DNA of 40,445 bases from Bacteroidales bacterium UBA3824 (GTDB taxonomy: Bacteria; Bacteroidota; Bacteroidia; Bacteroidales; UBA3824). The stretch is taken from NCBI GenBank assembly GCA_002393195.1, contig DGIK01000020.1, positions 1 through 40,445 on the forward strand, written 5' to 3'. A program made the position numbers and the translations under genes. Of the stretch, positions 17,841-25,655 are shown piece after piece. Positions within the stretch are counted from its first letter, which is position 1; each line of letters begins with the position of its first letter. Under the pieces are notes generated by a model that had not been told where the DNA came from, did not search any database, and saw only the letters and a program-made list of their open reading frames with translations.

Positions 17841-17857
17841 ATTGCTATCCGTTTAAT

Positions 17858-18001
17858 TGCCACCGCCTACGGCGGCGTTTTTTTAACGTAAATTTAAGCG
17901 AATTACAACGAATTAAAACGAATTAAAAAATCAAAAATTCGTTTTAATTCGTAATAATTCATTTTAATTTTTGTTTATCCCTCGTCGCCGTAAGGCGACA
18001 A
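17858..18001. repeat. Composite palindromic element, copy B
   Basis: It has the same structure and nearly the same sequence as copy A: a CCGCC-TAC-GGCGG hairpin with a T-run, AT-rich arms whose inner ACGAATTAAAACGAATT and complement are perfect over 17 bases, then GTCGCCGTAAGGCGAC. It follows the stop of the 377-residue TlpA gene, as copy A follows the 190-residue one. Confidence 0.8.
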
Positions 18002-18008
18002 TTCTCGT

Positions 18009-19142
18009 TTACCTGTCCAAAATTTCCGAAACCTTTTTGGCGAGTTCCTCGCCGCGAAGGTTTTTGCCGATGATGGTGCCGTTTTGGTCGATGAGGACGG
18101 TTGCGGGGATTGCGCGGATGTTGTACGTGCCTGCGCCCTCGGACTGCCAGCCCTTCAAATCTGAAACCTGAATCCACGGCAGTTGCATCTGAGAGACAGA
18201 ATTTTGCCAATTCACCATATTTTCGTCCAACGACACGCCGTAAATTTCAAGACCCTTGTCGTGATAAGCGGCGTAGAGTTTTTTCACGTTGGGCATTTCG
18301 GCGCGGCAGGGTGCGCACCACGACGCCCAGAAGTCGATGAGAGTCAGTTTGTTGGCTTTCACGACATCGCTAAGGCGTTTCATATTGCCATTGAGATCCA
18401 CCATTGCAATCTCCCTAAAAGGCTTGCCCTCAGCCGTCGCATTTTCAGCCTCGCGCTGCGCCATAACCATCTTATACACAGGGTCGTCGGGCATCTTTTT
18501 GCCCATTTGCTCCACAATTTGATTGATGCGCTCGGGGGCGAGGTTGCTCCCAAAAAGTTGAAGCATCAATCCACAAACCGGAGAGGGCATATTGTTGAGA
18601 ATGGATTCGGCATACACGTCATAAACCACCGTCGAAAGCGAATCTATTTTTTTCTGAGCTGCAAATCGCGTCACAATGTCGAGAGAGGCATCATTGACTG
18701 TGTTATACAACTTCTGTGCTTCTTGTTCAACAGCCGATTCTCTCTCCATAGCCGCCTGACGCGCCGCAATCCAAATCTCGCTTTCTTTGTTGCCAGAAAC
18801 CTTGCCCATCTCGGAGAGAGAATTTGTAAGTTCAACATTCACAGAGCCTTTGGGCGACACAATAATCTCCATAGCCGAAGCGGGGGCATTGTTGCGGACA
18901 GATACAATGGTGCGCAAATCCAATGCTTTTTCTTTAAGCGTCATATTAAATTTGCCACCTTTCACAAAAGCTGTGTCGGAACGTTTGATGCCTGAGTCAG
19001 TAATCGCCACACAAAATACCGTGTCGCCGTCCTTGCCGCCGTTCCAAGTGCCATTGACGACGAAGCCGTCGCCGGATTTTTTTTGCGCGTCACAGGAGGT
19101 GATAAGCCCCAAAAGCGCAAGCATTATAAAAGTGTTTTTCAT
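18009..19142 (-). CDS. TlpA-like thioredoxin lipoprotein with DUF4369-type N-terminus
   Basis: The protein is 377 residues with a lipoprotein signal (lipobox ITSC, Cys17). Residues of about 25-110 are a beta-rich domain like the DUF4369 region found in Bacteroidota thioredoxin lipoproteins, followed by a helical linker of about 120-240. The C-terminal thioredoxin domain has WCAPC (Cys276, Cys279), VYGVSLDEN-like text and the cis-proline RAIPAT. It probably works on disulfides at the periplasmic face of the envelope. It lies 15 bases after the unknown gene on the minus strand and is the presumed parent of the duplicated 190-residue neighbour. Confidence 0.9.
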   Translation of the reverse strand: MKNTFIMLALLGLITSCDAQKKSGDGFVVNGTWNGGKDGDTVFCVAITDSGIKRSDTAFVKGGKFNMTLKEKALDLRTIVSVRNNAPASAMEIIVSPKGSVNVELTNSLSEMGKVSGNKESEIWIAARQAAMERESAVEQEAQKLYNTVNDASLDIVTRFAAQKKIDSLSTVVYDVYAESILNNMPSPVCGLMLQLFGSNLAPERINQIVEQMGKKMPDDPVYKMVMAQREAENATAEGKPFREIAMVDLNGNMKRLSDVVKANKLTLIDFWASWCAPCRAEMPNVKKLYAAYHDKGLEIYGVSLDENMVNWQNSVSQMQLPWIQVSDLKGWQSEGAGTYNIRAIPATVLIDQNGTIIGKNLRGEELAKKVSEILDR

Positions 19143-19157
19143 ATTGTTCTTAATTCG

Positions 19158-19667
19158 TTAAGTTTCAATCAATTGCCCCGTCTTGGGATTGAAGATGCGG
19201 CAGCCGTCAGTCACGTCGTCGCGGAGGAGATTTTTGGAGAATTTCAGGAGACCGTCATCCGTAACTTCCGCCGTCTCTCCAATCGGGAACGCCGCGACCT
19301 CTGTCCATCCGTCGCCATTGCGCCTGAAAAGCCTGCCGCCGATGTGCGCCCACAGTGTCAAATCGTTGCCGGTGAGCATCTTGGGATATTCGTAACTATA
19401 ATAATCCTGCATCTCCAACGTGTATCCCTCGTCGGGCGAGAGAGTGTCGCAGCTGATATTTGGCACACGGCGGATTGCGCGGTTGTAGATGATGTATAAA
19501 TCGTCGTTATGTATATGAAAATCACACACATAGTCTTTCGGAAGCGCACTGATGAGCCGTCCGTCAACATAGACCGCCGACTCACCGTTTTGCTCGTCCG
19601 AAAATCCAGCCACGACTTCGTGTCCGTTATGATTATAGTTGCGATATATCACAATTTCTGACAACAT
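19158..19667 (-). CDS. Hypothetical protein, 169 residues
   Basis: I do not recognise a family. The sequence is beta-rich and acidic with repeated short strands (AVYVDGRLISALP, FHIHNDDLYIIYNRAIRRV, LTLWAHIGGRLFRRNGDGWTEV), resembling a small propeller or WG-type repeat protein. There is no signal peptide or membrane segment, so it is probably cytoplasmic. It starts 12 bases after the antiporter stop and ends 15 bases before the TlpA gene, so it is in the same transcript. Confidence 0.75.
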   Translation of the reverse strand: MLSEIVIYRNYNHNGHEVVAGFSDEQNGESAVYVDGRLISALPKDYVCDFHIHNDDLYIIYNRAIRRVPNISCDTLSPDEGYTLEMQDYYSYEYPKMLTGNDLTLWAHIGGRLFRRNGDGWTEVAAFPIGETAEVTDDGLLKFSKNLLRDDVTDGCRIFNPKTGQLIET

Positions 19668-19679
19668 TTTCCATCAAAA

Positions 19680-20639
19680 TTATGCCGCCGCGCCCGCCAT
19701 TGCGTTGTAAACGAGCCACGTCATATATGCAACAATGGAAAGCGTCAAAACCGCGCCTTCCCAACGTTCAATCTTGTATTTGGTGTAGGAAAACAGCCAA
19801 AGCGCGAATATCGAACCCAACATCATACCGAGGTCGAGGTTGGTGATTTCGAGGCCGTGCATCGGGCTGATGAGAGCCGTGATGCCGATTATCATAAAGA
19901 TGTTGAATACGTTGCTGCCCAGGACGTTGCCTATTGCCAATGCACTCTGTCCTTTGCGTGCTGCTACCACGCTCGTGGCGAGTTCGGGGAGCGACGTTCC
20001 GCACGCCACCACCGTCAAGCCCACGACAGCCTCGCTCACGCCCAATGCCAGCGCAATCGCCTTGGCATTATCGACGAAAAGATCGCTGCCGTAAATAAGT
20101 CCGGCGATGCCCAACACTACGAACAACAGCGACTTCCATACTGGCATTTGTTTCACAGAATCATCCTTCTGTCCGGCATTGTCAACATTGCCCTTCATGC
20201 CCTCGCGGATTGTGTAAATCATAAAAGCGACGAATCCTGCAAACAGCACCGCAGCCTCCCAACGCTCTATCGAGAGGTCGAATGCAAACCAAAACAGCAT
20301 AGCGCTGCCCACTACGGCAAAGGGGATGTCTTTTTTGACGGTGCTTTTGCTGATGACCATCGGGCATACCAACGCCGTGACGCCCACAATCATCAACGCA
20401 TTGAAAATGTTGCTGCCCACGACGTTGCCTACTGCGATGTTAGGCGAATCGTTCAACGCCGAGACAAGGCTCACCACCAATTCGGGAGCGGAAGTGCCGA
20501 TGGCGACAATGGTAAGGCCAATCACCATCTCAGGGATTTTGAATTTTGTGGCGAGCGCAACCGCGCCGTCAGTCATCTTGTCGGCACAAAACAGCACAAG
20601 CGCAATGCCGACAACTACGAATAAAAGGTTCAGAAGCAT
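19680..20639 (-). CDS. Sodium/calcium exchanger family antiporter (YrbG-like)
   Basis: This 319-residue inner-membrane protein of the CaCA family has about ten hydrophobic segments in two inverted halves. Each half carries an alpha-repeat: GTSAPELVVSLVSAL with GNVVGSNIFNALMIVG, and GTSLPELATSVVAAR with GNVLGSNVFNIFMIIG. The Glu of each GTS-x-PEL is an ion-binding residue. YrbG-type proteins probably export calcium in exchange for sodium or protons. It is the first gene of the minus-strand cluster and has its own promoter just upstream. Confidence 0.92.
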   Translation of the reverse strand: MLLNLLFVVVGIALVLFCADKMTDGAVALATKFKIPEMVIGLTIVAIGTSAPELVVSLVSALNDSPNIAVGNVVGSNIFNALMIVGVTALVCPMVISKSTVKKDIPFAVVGSAMLFWFAFDLSIERWEAAVLFAGFVAFMIYTIREGMKGNVDNAGQKDDSVKQMPVWKSLLFVVLGIAGLIYGSDLFVDNAKAIALALGVSEAVVGLTVVACGTSLPELATSVVAARKGQSALAIGNVLGSNVFNIFMIIGITALISPMHGLEITNLDLGMMLGSIFALWLFSYTKYKIERWEGAVLTLSIVAYMTWLVYNAMAGAAA

Positions 20640-20667
20640 AATTTTAAGTGTGTTTTTTATTTTGCGG

Positions 20668-20698
20668 CAAAGGTAACGAATGTTATGGAGATAGCAAA
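20668..20698 (-). promoter_or_regulatory. Minus-strand promoter for the antiporter cluster
   Basis: On the minus strand TTTG (20695-20698) and TACCTTTG (20668-20675) have a 19-base spacer, matching the Bacteroidota consensus. The expected start is near 20661, about 22 bases before the ATG at 20639. Confidence 0.7.
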
Positions 20699-20758
20699 AA
20701 AAAATTGCGGGGGAATTATTCCAACAGCCATTTTACAAGTTCACAAGACATACTTTCA

Positions 20759-20809
20759 TGTCCTACATACAGAACAAAAAACACCACTTTCTGTTCTATA
20801 TACAGGACA
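20759..20809 (+). promoter_or_regulatory. Two palindromic operator candidates upstream of the GH43 promoter
   Basis: TGTCCT-ACATAC-AGAACA (20759-20776) and TGTTCT-ATATAC-AGGACA (20792-20809) share the consensus TGTYCT-AYATAC-AGRACA. Each is an inverted repeat with 6-base half-sites and a 6-base centre. The two copies start exactly 33 bases apart, about three helical turns, and the second ends 24 bases before the -33 element. This is the arrangement expected for a dimeric regulator bound twice on one face of the DNA. The regulator is unknown. Confidence 0.6.
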
Positions 20810-20833
20810 GACCAAAGAATGTTCAATTTTATA

Positions 20834-20864
20834 TTTGTATTCTTTTTAAAATTTTTTATCTTTG
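20834..20864 (+). promoter_or_regulatory. Promoter for the GH43 gene
   Basis: TTTG (20834-20837) and TATCTTTG (20857-20864) have a 19-base spacer, an excellent Bacteroidota match. The expected start is near 20870, leaving a leader of about 25 bases and showing that in-frame ATGs further upstream are not used. Confidence 0.8.
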
Positions 20865-20895
20865 CAACATCAAAATAACACTTAATCACTACAAA

Positions 20896-22494
20896 ATGAA
20901 AAGACTTCTGACACTTTTGGCGGCGATATGCACCGCCGCGAATCTTTCCGCACAGGAAATGATTAAAAACCCTATGCTTTGGGCTGACGTGCCCGACCCA
21001 GACGTTATTTGCGTAAGGGACACGTTCTACCTTGTGAGCACCACGATGCACCTGATGCCGGGCGCGCCTGTGATGCAGTCAACAGACTTGAAGAATTGGG
21101 AGACTGTAAGTTACATCTTCGACAGGCTCACCGATTCGCCCAAATACGATATGCAGGAGGGCACTGTGTATGGCCGTGGACAGTGGGCGACGTCGTTGAA
21201 ATACCACAACGGCAAATTCTACGCCCTCTTTGCGCCCAACGAGCCGGGCAGCACCGGCGACACTTACATTTGCTCCGCCGAAACCGCCAAAGGCCCTTGG
21301 AAGTTGGTATCGAGAATGAGGCATTTCCACGATTGTTCGCTCTTCTTTGACGATGACAACCGCGTCTATGTCGTGTATGGCACGGGCGAAATGATGGAAC
21401 TCAAACCCGACCTCTCTGACGTCATCGAAGGCACTCACCGTCAGATTTTCAAGCGCGAGGCAGACGAGACAGGACTCCTCGAAGGCAGCCGTATGATTAA
21501 GCACAACGGCAAATATTACCTCCTGATGATTTCTCACGTTTGGGCGCCGGGCAGGCATCGCCGCGAGGTTTGCTACCGCGCCGACAATATCCAAGGCCCT
21601 TATGAGAAGAAGACCATTTTGGAATCACCTTACGGCGGTTTTCCGTATGTTGGACAAGGCACAATCGTGCAGTCGGGTAGTGGCGACTGGTACGGAATCA
21701 TTTTCCAAGACCGTGGCGGCGTTGGTCGCGTGTTGACTGTGATGCCCTGCCGTTGGATTGACGGATGGCCGATGCTTGGCGGCGAGGACGGTCTCGTTCC
21801 CGAACTCCTGCGCCCGTACCGCAGCAATCAGCCCGAAAAAAACATCGTACTGAGCGACGATTTTTCAGCGTCGAAACTCGGACTTCATTGGCAATGGAAT
21901 CACAATCCGATTGAAAACGCCTACTCTCTCACCGAGCGTCCGGGATTCCTGAGGCTCAAAACAAGCCGCGTTGTCCCCAACCTCTTCCTCGCGCCCAACA
22001 CCCTGACTCAGCGTATGGAAGGACCCACGTGCAGCGGCGTGGTAAAACTCGACCTCTCTAAAATGAAGGACGGCGACTGTGCAGGTTTTTCGGCGTTCAA
22101 TGGCAATTCGGGCGTATTGACGGTGAAAAAAATCAGCAAAAAACTCGTCCTCGAAACCTCCGAACAGATTGTTGCCCTCGACGAAAGGACAAAGGCGGTT
22201 ACAAATGTTGAAAACAAGGTTTTGGAGACCATCGAACTCAAACAGAATGAAATTTGGCTTCGCATCGACGGCGACTTCCGCGCACCCGACGGCGGCAAGG
22301 GCGGCGATATGGCTGATTTTTATTACAGTCTCGACGGCAACAATTGGACTAAGACCGGCAATCATTACAAGATGATATTCGACTACCGCAGGTTCTTTAT
22401 GGGCTCAAAATTCGCGATCTTCAATTACGCCACCAAGAAGGCGGGCGGTATGGTTGATGTGGATTTTTTCGAGTATAAGAAGGGGGACAAATAA
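20896..22494 (+). CDS. Glycoside hydrolase family 43, beta-xylosidase/alpha-L-arabinofuranosidase type
   Basis: The start at 20896 gives 532 residues with a signal peptide ending NLSAQ; upstream in-frame ATGs lie before the promoter. The N-terminal five-bladed propeller (about 25-310) has the three acidic residues of the family: the base in ADVPDPDVI, the pKa-setting Asp in HDCSLFFDDDNRVYVVYG and the acid in LLEGSRMIKHNGKYYLL. The C-terminal 200 residues are a beta-sandwich typical of longer xylan-active GH43 enzymes. It removes terminal xylose or arabinose from xylan-type oligosaccharides and probably works in the periplasm. The exact specificity cannot be read. No type IX secretion tail is seen. 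It is monocistronic, with an upstream operator pair and a downstream terminator. Confidence 0.9.
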   Translation: MKRLLTLLAAICTAANLSAQEMIKNPMLWADVPDPDVICVRDTFYLVSTTMHLMPGAPVMQSTDLKNWETVSYIFDRLTDSPKYDMQEGTVYGRGQWATSLKYHNGKFYALFAPNEPGSTGDTYICSAETAKGPWKLVSRMRHFHDCSLFFDDDNRVYVVYGTGEMMELKPDLSDVIEGTHRQIFKREADETGLLEGSRMIKHNGKYYLLMISHVWAPGRHRREVCYRADNIQGPYEKKTILESPYGGFPYVGQGTIVQSGSGDWYGIIFQDRGGVGRVLTVMPCRWIDGWPMLGGEDGLVPELLRPYRSNQPEKNIVLSDDFSASKLGLHWQWNHNPIENAYSLTERPGFLRLKTSRVVPNLFLAPNTLTQRMEGPTCSGVVKLDLSKMKDGDCAGFSAFNGNSGVLTVKKISKKLVLETSEQIVALDERTKAVTNVENKVLETIELKQNEIWLRIDGDFRAPDGGKGGDMADFYYSLDGNNWTKTGNHYKMIFDYRRFFMGSKFAIFNYATKKAGGMVDVDFFEYKKGDK

Positions 22495-22511
22495 TTGCTG
22501 AATAATAATGG

Positions 22512-22577
22512 ACACTCGGCTTATAAACTGGCATATTGCACAATAGTATTTTATTTAATAAGTCGAGTGTTTTTTTT
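22512..22577 (+). terminator. Terminator between GH43 and the restriction-modification operon
   Basis: ACACTCGGCTTA (22512-22523) pairs with TAAGTCGAGTGT (22559-22570) with one G-T wobble, followed by eight T. The loop is long (35 bases), so it is less certain than a compact hairpin. Confidence 0.6.
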
Positions 22578-22586
22578 CAAAAAAAA

Positions 22587-22618
22587 TTTGCATTTATCCA
22601 TATAATGGATTATATTTG
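22587..22618 (+). promoter_or_regulatory. Promoter of the DpnII-like operon
   Basis: TTTG (22587-22590) and TATATTTG (22611-22618) have a 20-base spacer. The -7 element ends only four bases before the ATG at 22623, so transcription would begin at or just after the start codon; the message may be leaderless. Confidence 0.65.
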
Positions 22619-22622
22619 CAGT

Positions 22623-23504
22623 ATGAATACAGCAAAACCTTTTGTGAAATGGGCAGGCGGCAAGTCGCAGTTATTAAGCGAAATACGTTCTAAATATCCC
22701 ACAACGATAGAGAAATACTGCGAGCCGTTTGTGGGCGGTGGCGCGGTGTTGTTCGATGTTTTGTCTAATTATCAGCCGAAAGAGGTGTTAATCAACGACA
22801 TAAACGCCGAATTGATAAACACATATTGTCAAATAAAAGAAAACTGCGAGCCGCTTATTTCGCAACTATCTGATTTACAGGATAAATATAAATCAATTTC
22901 TGACGAACAGCGCAAAGCGTTGTTTTTTGAGAAACGCGAAAGATTTAATTCTTTGAAAATCAATGGTAATGCAGATGAAAATCTCGAAAAAGCGGCGTTG
23001 TTTATTTTTATAAACAAAACGTGTTTCAATGGTTTGTATCGCGTTAACTCCAAAGGGTTGTTTAACGTTCCGTTCAACAATGCAAAGAATCCTTTACTTT
23101 GTGATGCAGAAAATTTGCGGACTTGTTCTGAGGTTTTGCAAAATGTAGAAATGACGGTTGGCGATTATTCTATGTGCGAAAATTTTATTGATGATAAAAC
23201 TTTTGTTTACATAGACCCGCCTTATCGTCCTTTGACACAGACTGCGGCGTTTACATCATACAGTGAGAATGATTTTTCTGATATACAACAGGTTGAATTA
23301 GAAATGTTTGTAGAAAGAATTTCTCGCAAGGGTGCAAGAGTTGTAGTAAGCAATTCTGACCCCAAAAATGTAAATGCCGATGACAATTTTTTTGATGACC
23401 TTTATTCAAAATTCAAAATAGAAAGAATTTTTGCAAGTAGAGCCATCAATTCAAAAGGCAGCGGTCGAGGCAAAATTTCAGAATTATTAGTGGCTAACTT
23501 TTGA
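22623..23504 (+). CDS. Adenine-N6 DNA methyltransferase, Dam/DpnM type (D12 class), predicted GATC-specific
   Basis: From the ATG at 22623 the product is 293 residues. An in-frame ATG 87 bases upstream exists but lies before the promoter. It has the alpha-class order of motifs: the SAM-binding VKWAGGKSQLL (about 8-18) and YCEPFVGGGAVLFDV, then INDIN, and the catalytic DPPY in VYIDPPYRPL (about 198-201). Size and motifs match Dam, DpnM and MboI-type methylases, which methylate adenine in GATC. GATC specificity is inferred from the DpnII-like endonuclease next to it. It is the first gene of a three-gene restriction-modification operon and protects double-stranded host DNA. Confidence 0.92.
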   Translation: MNTAKPFVKWAGGKSQLLSEIRSKYPTTIEKYCEPFVGGGAVLFDVLSNYQPKEVLINDINAELINTYCQIKENCEPLISQLSDLQDKYKSISDEQRKALFFEKRERFNSLKINGNADENLEKAALFIFINKTCFNGLYRVNSKGLFNVPFNNAKNPLLCDAENLRTCSEVLQNVEMTVGDYSMCENFIDDKTFVYIDPPYRPLTQTAAFTSYSENDFSDIQQVELEMFVERISRKGARVVVSNSDPKNVNADDNFFDDLYSKFKIERIFASRAINSKGSGRGKISELLVANF

Positions 23505-23513
23505 TTACAAAAT

Positions 23514-24347
23514 ATGGCAACACATACAAATAAACAATTTGATGTTTTCATTTCGCAGTTGAAAGAAACCAATCAAACCTTGGATTTCTTCTGCGACTTT
23601 GAAAAAATAGGTAGAAATGTTGATGACATTAGGTTAAGTCTTTGTATGCTAAATAGTTTGATTGGAACTTCTGATTTGAGGAAATCTGTTGAAACTATTT
23701 GGAACAGGGACAAAACGGCGTTTTCTGTACTGCCAATTTTGATTGCCGTAAGGGATGAAGGCAGCAAAAAAGTTCTTGATTCACTCAATAACATTGTCGA
23801 TATAAAAACGTTTTTCGGGTCTATCGACAGAGTTGTTGAATTTTTGGAAAGCACAGGATTGGCTGATTTGTTCAGGAAACGCACAATCAAAGACCTTGTC
23901 GATTATGTCTTTGGAATTGAAACAGGATTGGACACAAATGCCCGCAAAAATCGAAGTGGTCATATTATGGAGAATACTGTGGCTCTGATTTTTAGAGAAA
24001 ATAAAATCAAATTTCGTCAGGAAGTTTATTCAAAAGAATGGGCAGCAATCACCAAAGTTCTCGGCGATGACGAAAAGCGTTTTGATTTTGTGATTGAAAC
24101 GTCAGAAAAAACATATTTGATTGAAGTTAATTTTTACAGCGCGGGCGGCTCTAAACTCAACGAAGTTGCTCGGTCTTATTCAGAACTTGCGCCTAAAATT
24201 AACTCTGTCAATGGTTTTGAGTTTGTATGGATTACGGATGGAATCGGTTGGAAATCAGCCAAAAACAAACTTCAAGAGGCGTATAGCATTATACCAAAAG
24301 TGTATAATTTGACTAATGTAAACGAGTTTATAAAGGAAATATGTTAA
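23514..24347 (+). CDS. Type II restriction endonuclease, DpnII/MboI family (GATC)
   Basis: The product is 277 residues, close to the family size. Its catalytic PD-(D/E)XK-like core is in the C-terminal third (KRFDFVIETSEKTYLIEVNFY, split for reading): Asp in FDF, then Glu-Val-Asn in place of the usual E-x-K. The following GGSKLNEVARSY and FVWITDGIGW are signatures of DpnII-type enzymes, which cut unmethylated GATC. It sits nine bases after the Dam-like gene and overlaps the second methylase start, so all three are co-expressed. DNA composition is AT-rich compared with flanking housekeeping genes. Confidence 0.92.
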   Translation: MATHTNKQFDVFISQLKETNQTLDFFCDFEKIGRNVDDIRLSLCMLNSLIGTSDLRKSVETIWNRDKTAFSVLPILIAVRDEGSKKVLDSLNNIVDIKTFFGSIDRVVEFLESTGLADLFRKRTIKDLVDYVFGIETGLDTNARKNRSGHIMENTVALIFRENKIKFRQEVYSKEWAAITKVLGDDEKRFDFVIETSEKTYLIEVNFYSAGGSKLNEVARSYSELAPKINSVNGFEFVWITDGIGWKSAKNKLQEAYSIIPKVYNLTNVNEFIKEIC

Positions 24348-25510
24348 ATTATCCCGACTTCACCCTTCATCACGCCGATTGTGTTGATGTACTGCCGCAA
24401 ATCCCCGACAATTCCATCGACACCATCTTTGCCGACCCACCGTATTTTCTCTCAAATGGAGGAATTTCGGTCCAGAGCGGCAAACAGGTTTGCGTTGACA
24501 AGGGCGATTGGGACAAAGGCGGAACGCCAGAACATATTTATAATTTCAATCATAAATGGTTGGAACTCTGCCGACCGAAACTCAAAGACAACGGTACCAT
24601 TTGGATTTCAGGAACTTATCACAATATTTTTGTGGTGCAACGTTGTTTGCAGGAACTTGGTTACAAAATCCTCAATATCATTACATGGCAGAAAACCGAC
24701 CCTCCGCCAAACCTTTCGTGTAGATATTTCAATTTTTCAACTGAGTTGATAATTTGGGCGCGGAAATCCGAAAAAGTACCACACAAATTCAATTACGAGG
24801 TAATGAAACACCTCAACGGCGGCAAGCAAATGACAGATGTTTGGCGGTTGCCCGCCGTTGGCAAATGGGAAAAGACTTGCGGCAAGCATCCCACGCAAAA
24901 GCCTTTGCGTTTGCTCTATCGCATAATTTTGGCAACCACCGACGAGGGCGGAACGATTTTGGACCCCTTTGCCGGAAGTAGCACAACGGGCATTGCGGCA
25001 AATCTTTTGGGCAGAAATTATATTGGAATCGAAAAAGAAAAAGACTTTTACGATTTGAGCATTTCCCGACGCAACGAATTGCAAGACAATGAAAAGCGTC
25101 AAAAACTATTAGACAACATTAAAAAAAACGACAGCATTGCAACTGTCCTTGTCAATCACGCCCGCAAAGAATTGCGCGAATTGATGGTTGAAAAAGGGCT
25201 TTGCTACCTTCGTGCCGGAGATTCAAAAGGCTCGTTGCAAGTAACGCCGGGATTTGAACGAATGAAATATGTTTTGCTCCACACCAACGGTGAAAATTGT
25301 CAGATGTTCAAATTGAAAAAAGAAGGCACATTTCAGATTTGGACGAAGGAAAATCTTGAAAAATACGGTTTCTCACCTGAACATTCGCCGTATTATATTG
25401 TGTTGTATTTTTACAATAAGCCAATGGAGTTTTTGCAAACGCCTTCGGGCTTAAAACAAAGAATGAATACTTATAAAGCAAGGCTTTATCCGTTGTATGA
25501 ATTTATGTAG
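24341..25510 (+). CDS. Second DNA methyltransferase, DpnA-like with a C-terminal extension
   Basis: The 389-residue protein has the beta-class order: the catalytic DPPY first (about 32-35, in IFADPPYFLSNGG) and the SAM-binding FAGSSTTGIAANLLGRNYIGIE region last (about 209-230). In the pneumococcal DpnII system the equivalent DpnA methylates single-stranded GATC DNA and protects DNA taken up by transformation. DpnA is about 268 residues; here about 130 extra residues follow (from NIKKNDSIATVL to the end, including KGLCYLRAGDSKG), whose role I do not recognise. Its ATG overlaps the endonuclease stop (ATGTTAA), so translation is coupled. Confidence 0.88.
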   Translation: MLNYPDFTLHHADCVDVLPQIPDNSIDTIFADPPYFLSNGGISVQSGKQVCVDKGDWDKGGTPEHIYNFNHKWLELCRPKLKDNGTIWISGTYHNIFVVQRCLQELGYKILNIITWQKTDPPPNLSCRYFNFSTELIIWARKSEKVPHKFNYEVMKHLNGGKQMTDVWRLPAVGKWEKTCGKHPTQKPLRLLYRIILATTDEGGTILDPFAGSSTTGIAANLLGRNYIGIEKEKDFYDLSISRRNELQDNEKRQKLLDNIKKNDSIATVLVNHARKELRELMVEKGLCYLRAGDSKGSLQVTPGFERMKYVLLHTNGENCQMFKLKKEGTFQIWTKENLEKYGFSPEHSPYYIVLYFYNKPMEFLQTPSGLKQRMNTYKARLYPLYEFM

Positions 25511-25547
25511 AGGATACATATTATATGCAACCACAGAAGCAAATGAG

Positions 25548-25607
25548 CTCTTAAAAATCCTCAATAACCTTATATCTTTTCACCGACGGGAAGAATAGCA
25601 TTTTTTG
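25548..25607. repeat. 60-base direct repeat, left copy (remnant 3' end of the 158-residue gene)
   Basis: It matches 28210-28269 at 57 of 60 positions. On the minus strand both copies encode the same 18 residues QKMLFFPSVKRYKVIEDF and stop, and the three differences are all synonymous. No 5' part of the gene is present on this side. The repeat ends in TTTTTTG, which supplies the -33 element of the TIR gene. The rest of the short gap 25511-25655 holds only that promoter. Confidence 0.85.
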
Positions 25608-25635
25608 CAAAATCAAAATCTTTTCCTTATCTTCG
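25604..25635 (+). promoter_or_regulatory. Promoter of the TIR-NB-ARC-TPR gene
   Basis: TTTG (25604-25607) and TATCTTCG (25628-25635) have a 20-base spacer; the -7 differs from consensus at one position. The -33 is the last four bases of the direct repeat. The expected start is near 25641, 15 bases before the ATG. Confidence 0.6.
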
Positions 25636-25655
25636 CACCATAAAACTTTTTTGCT

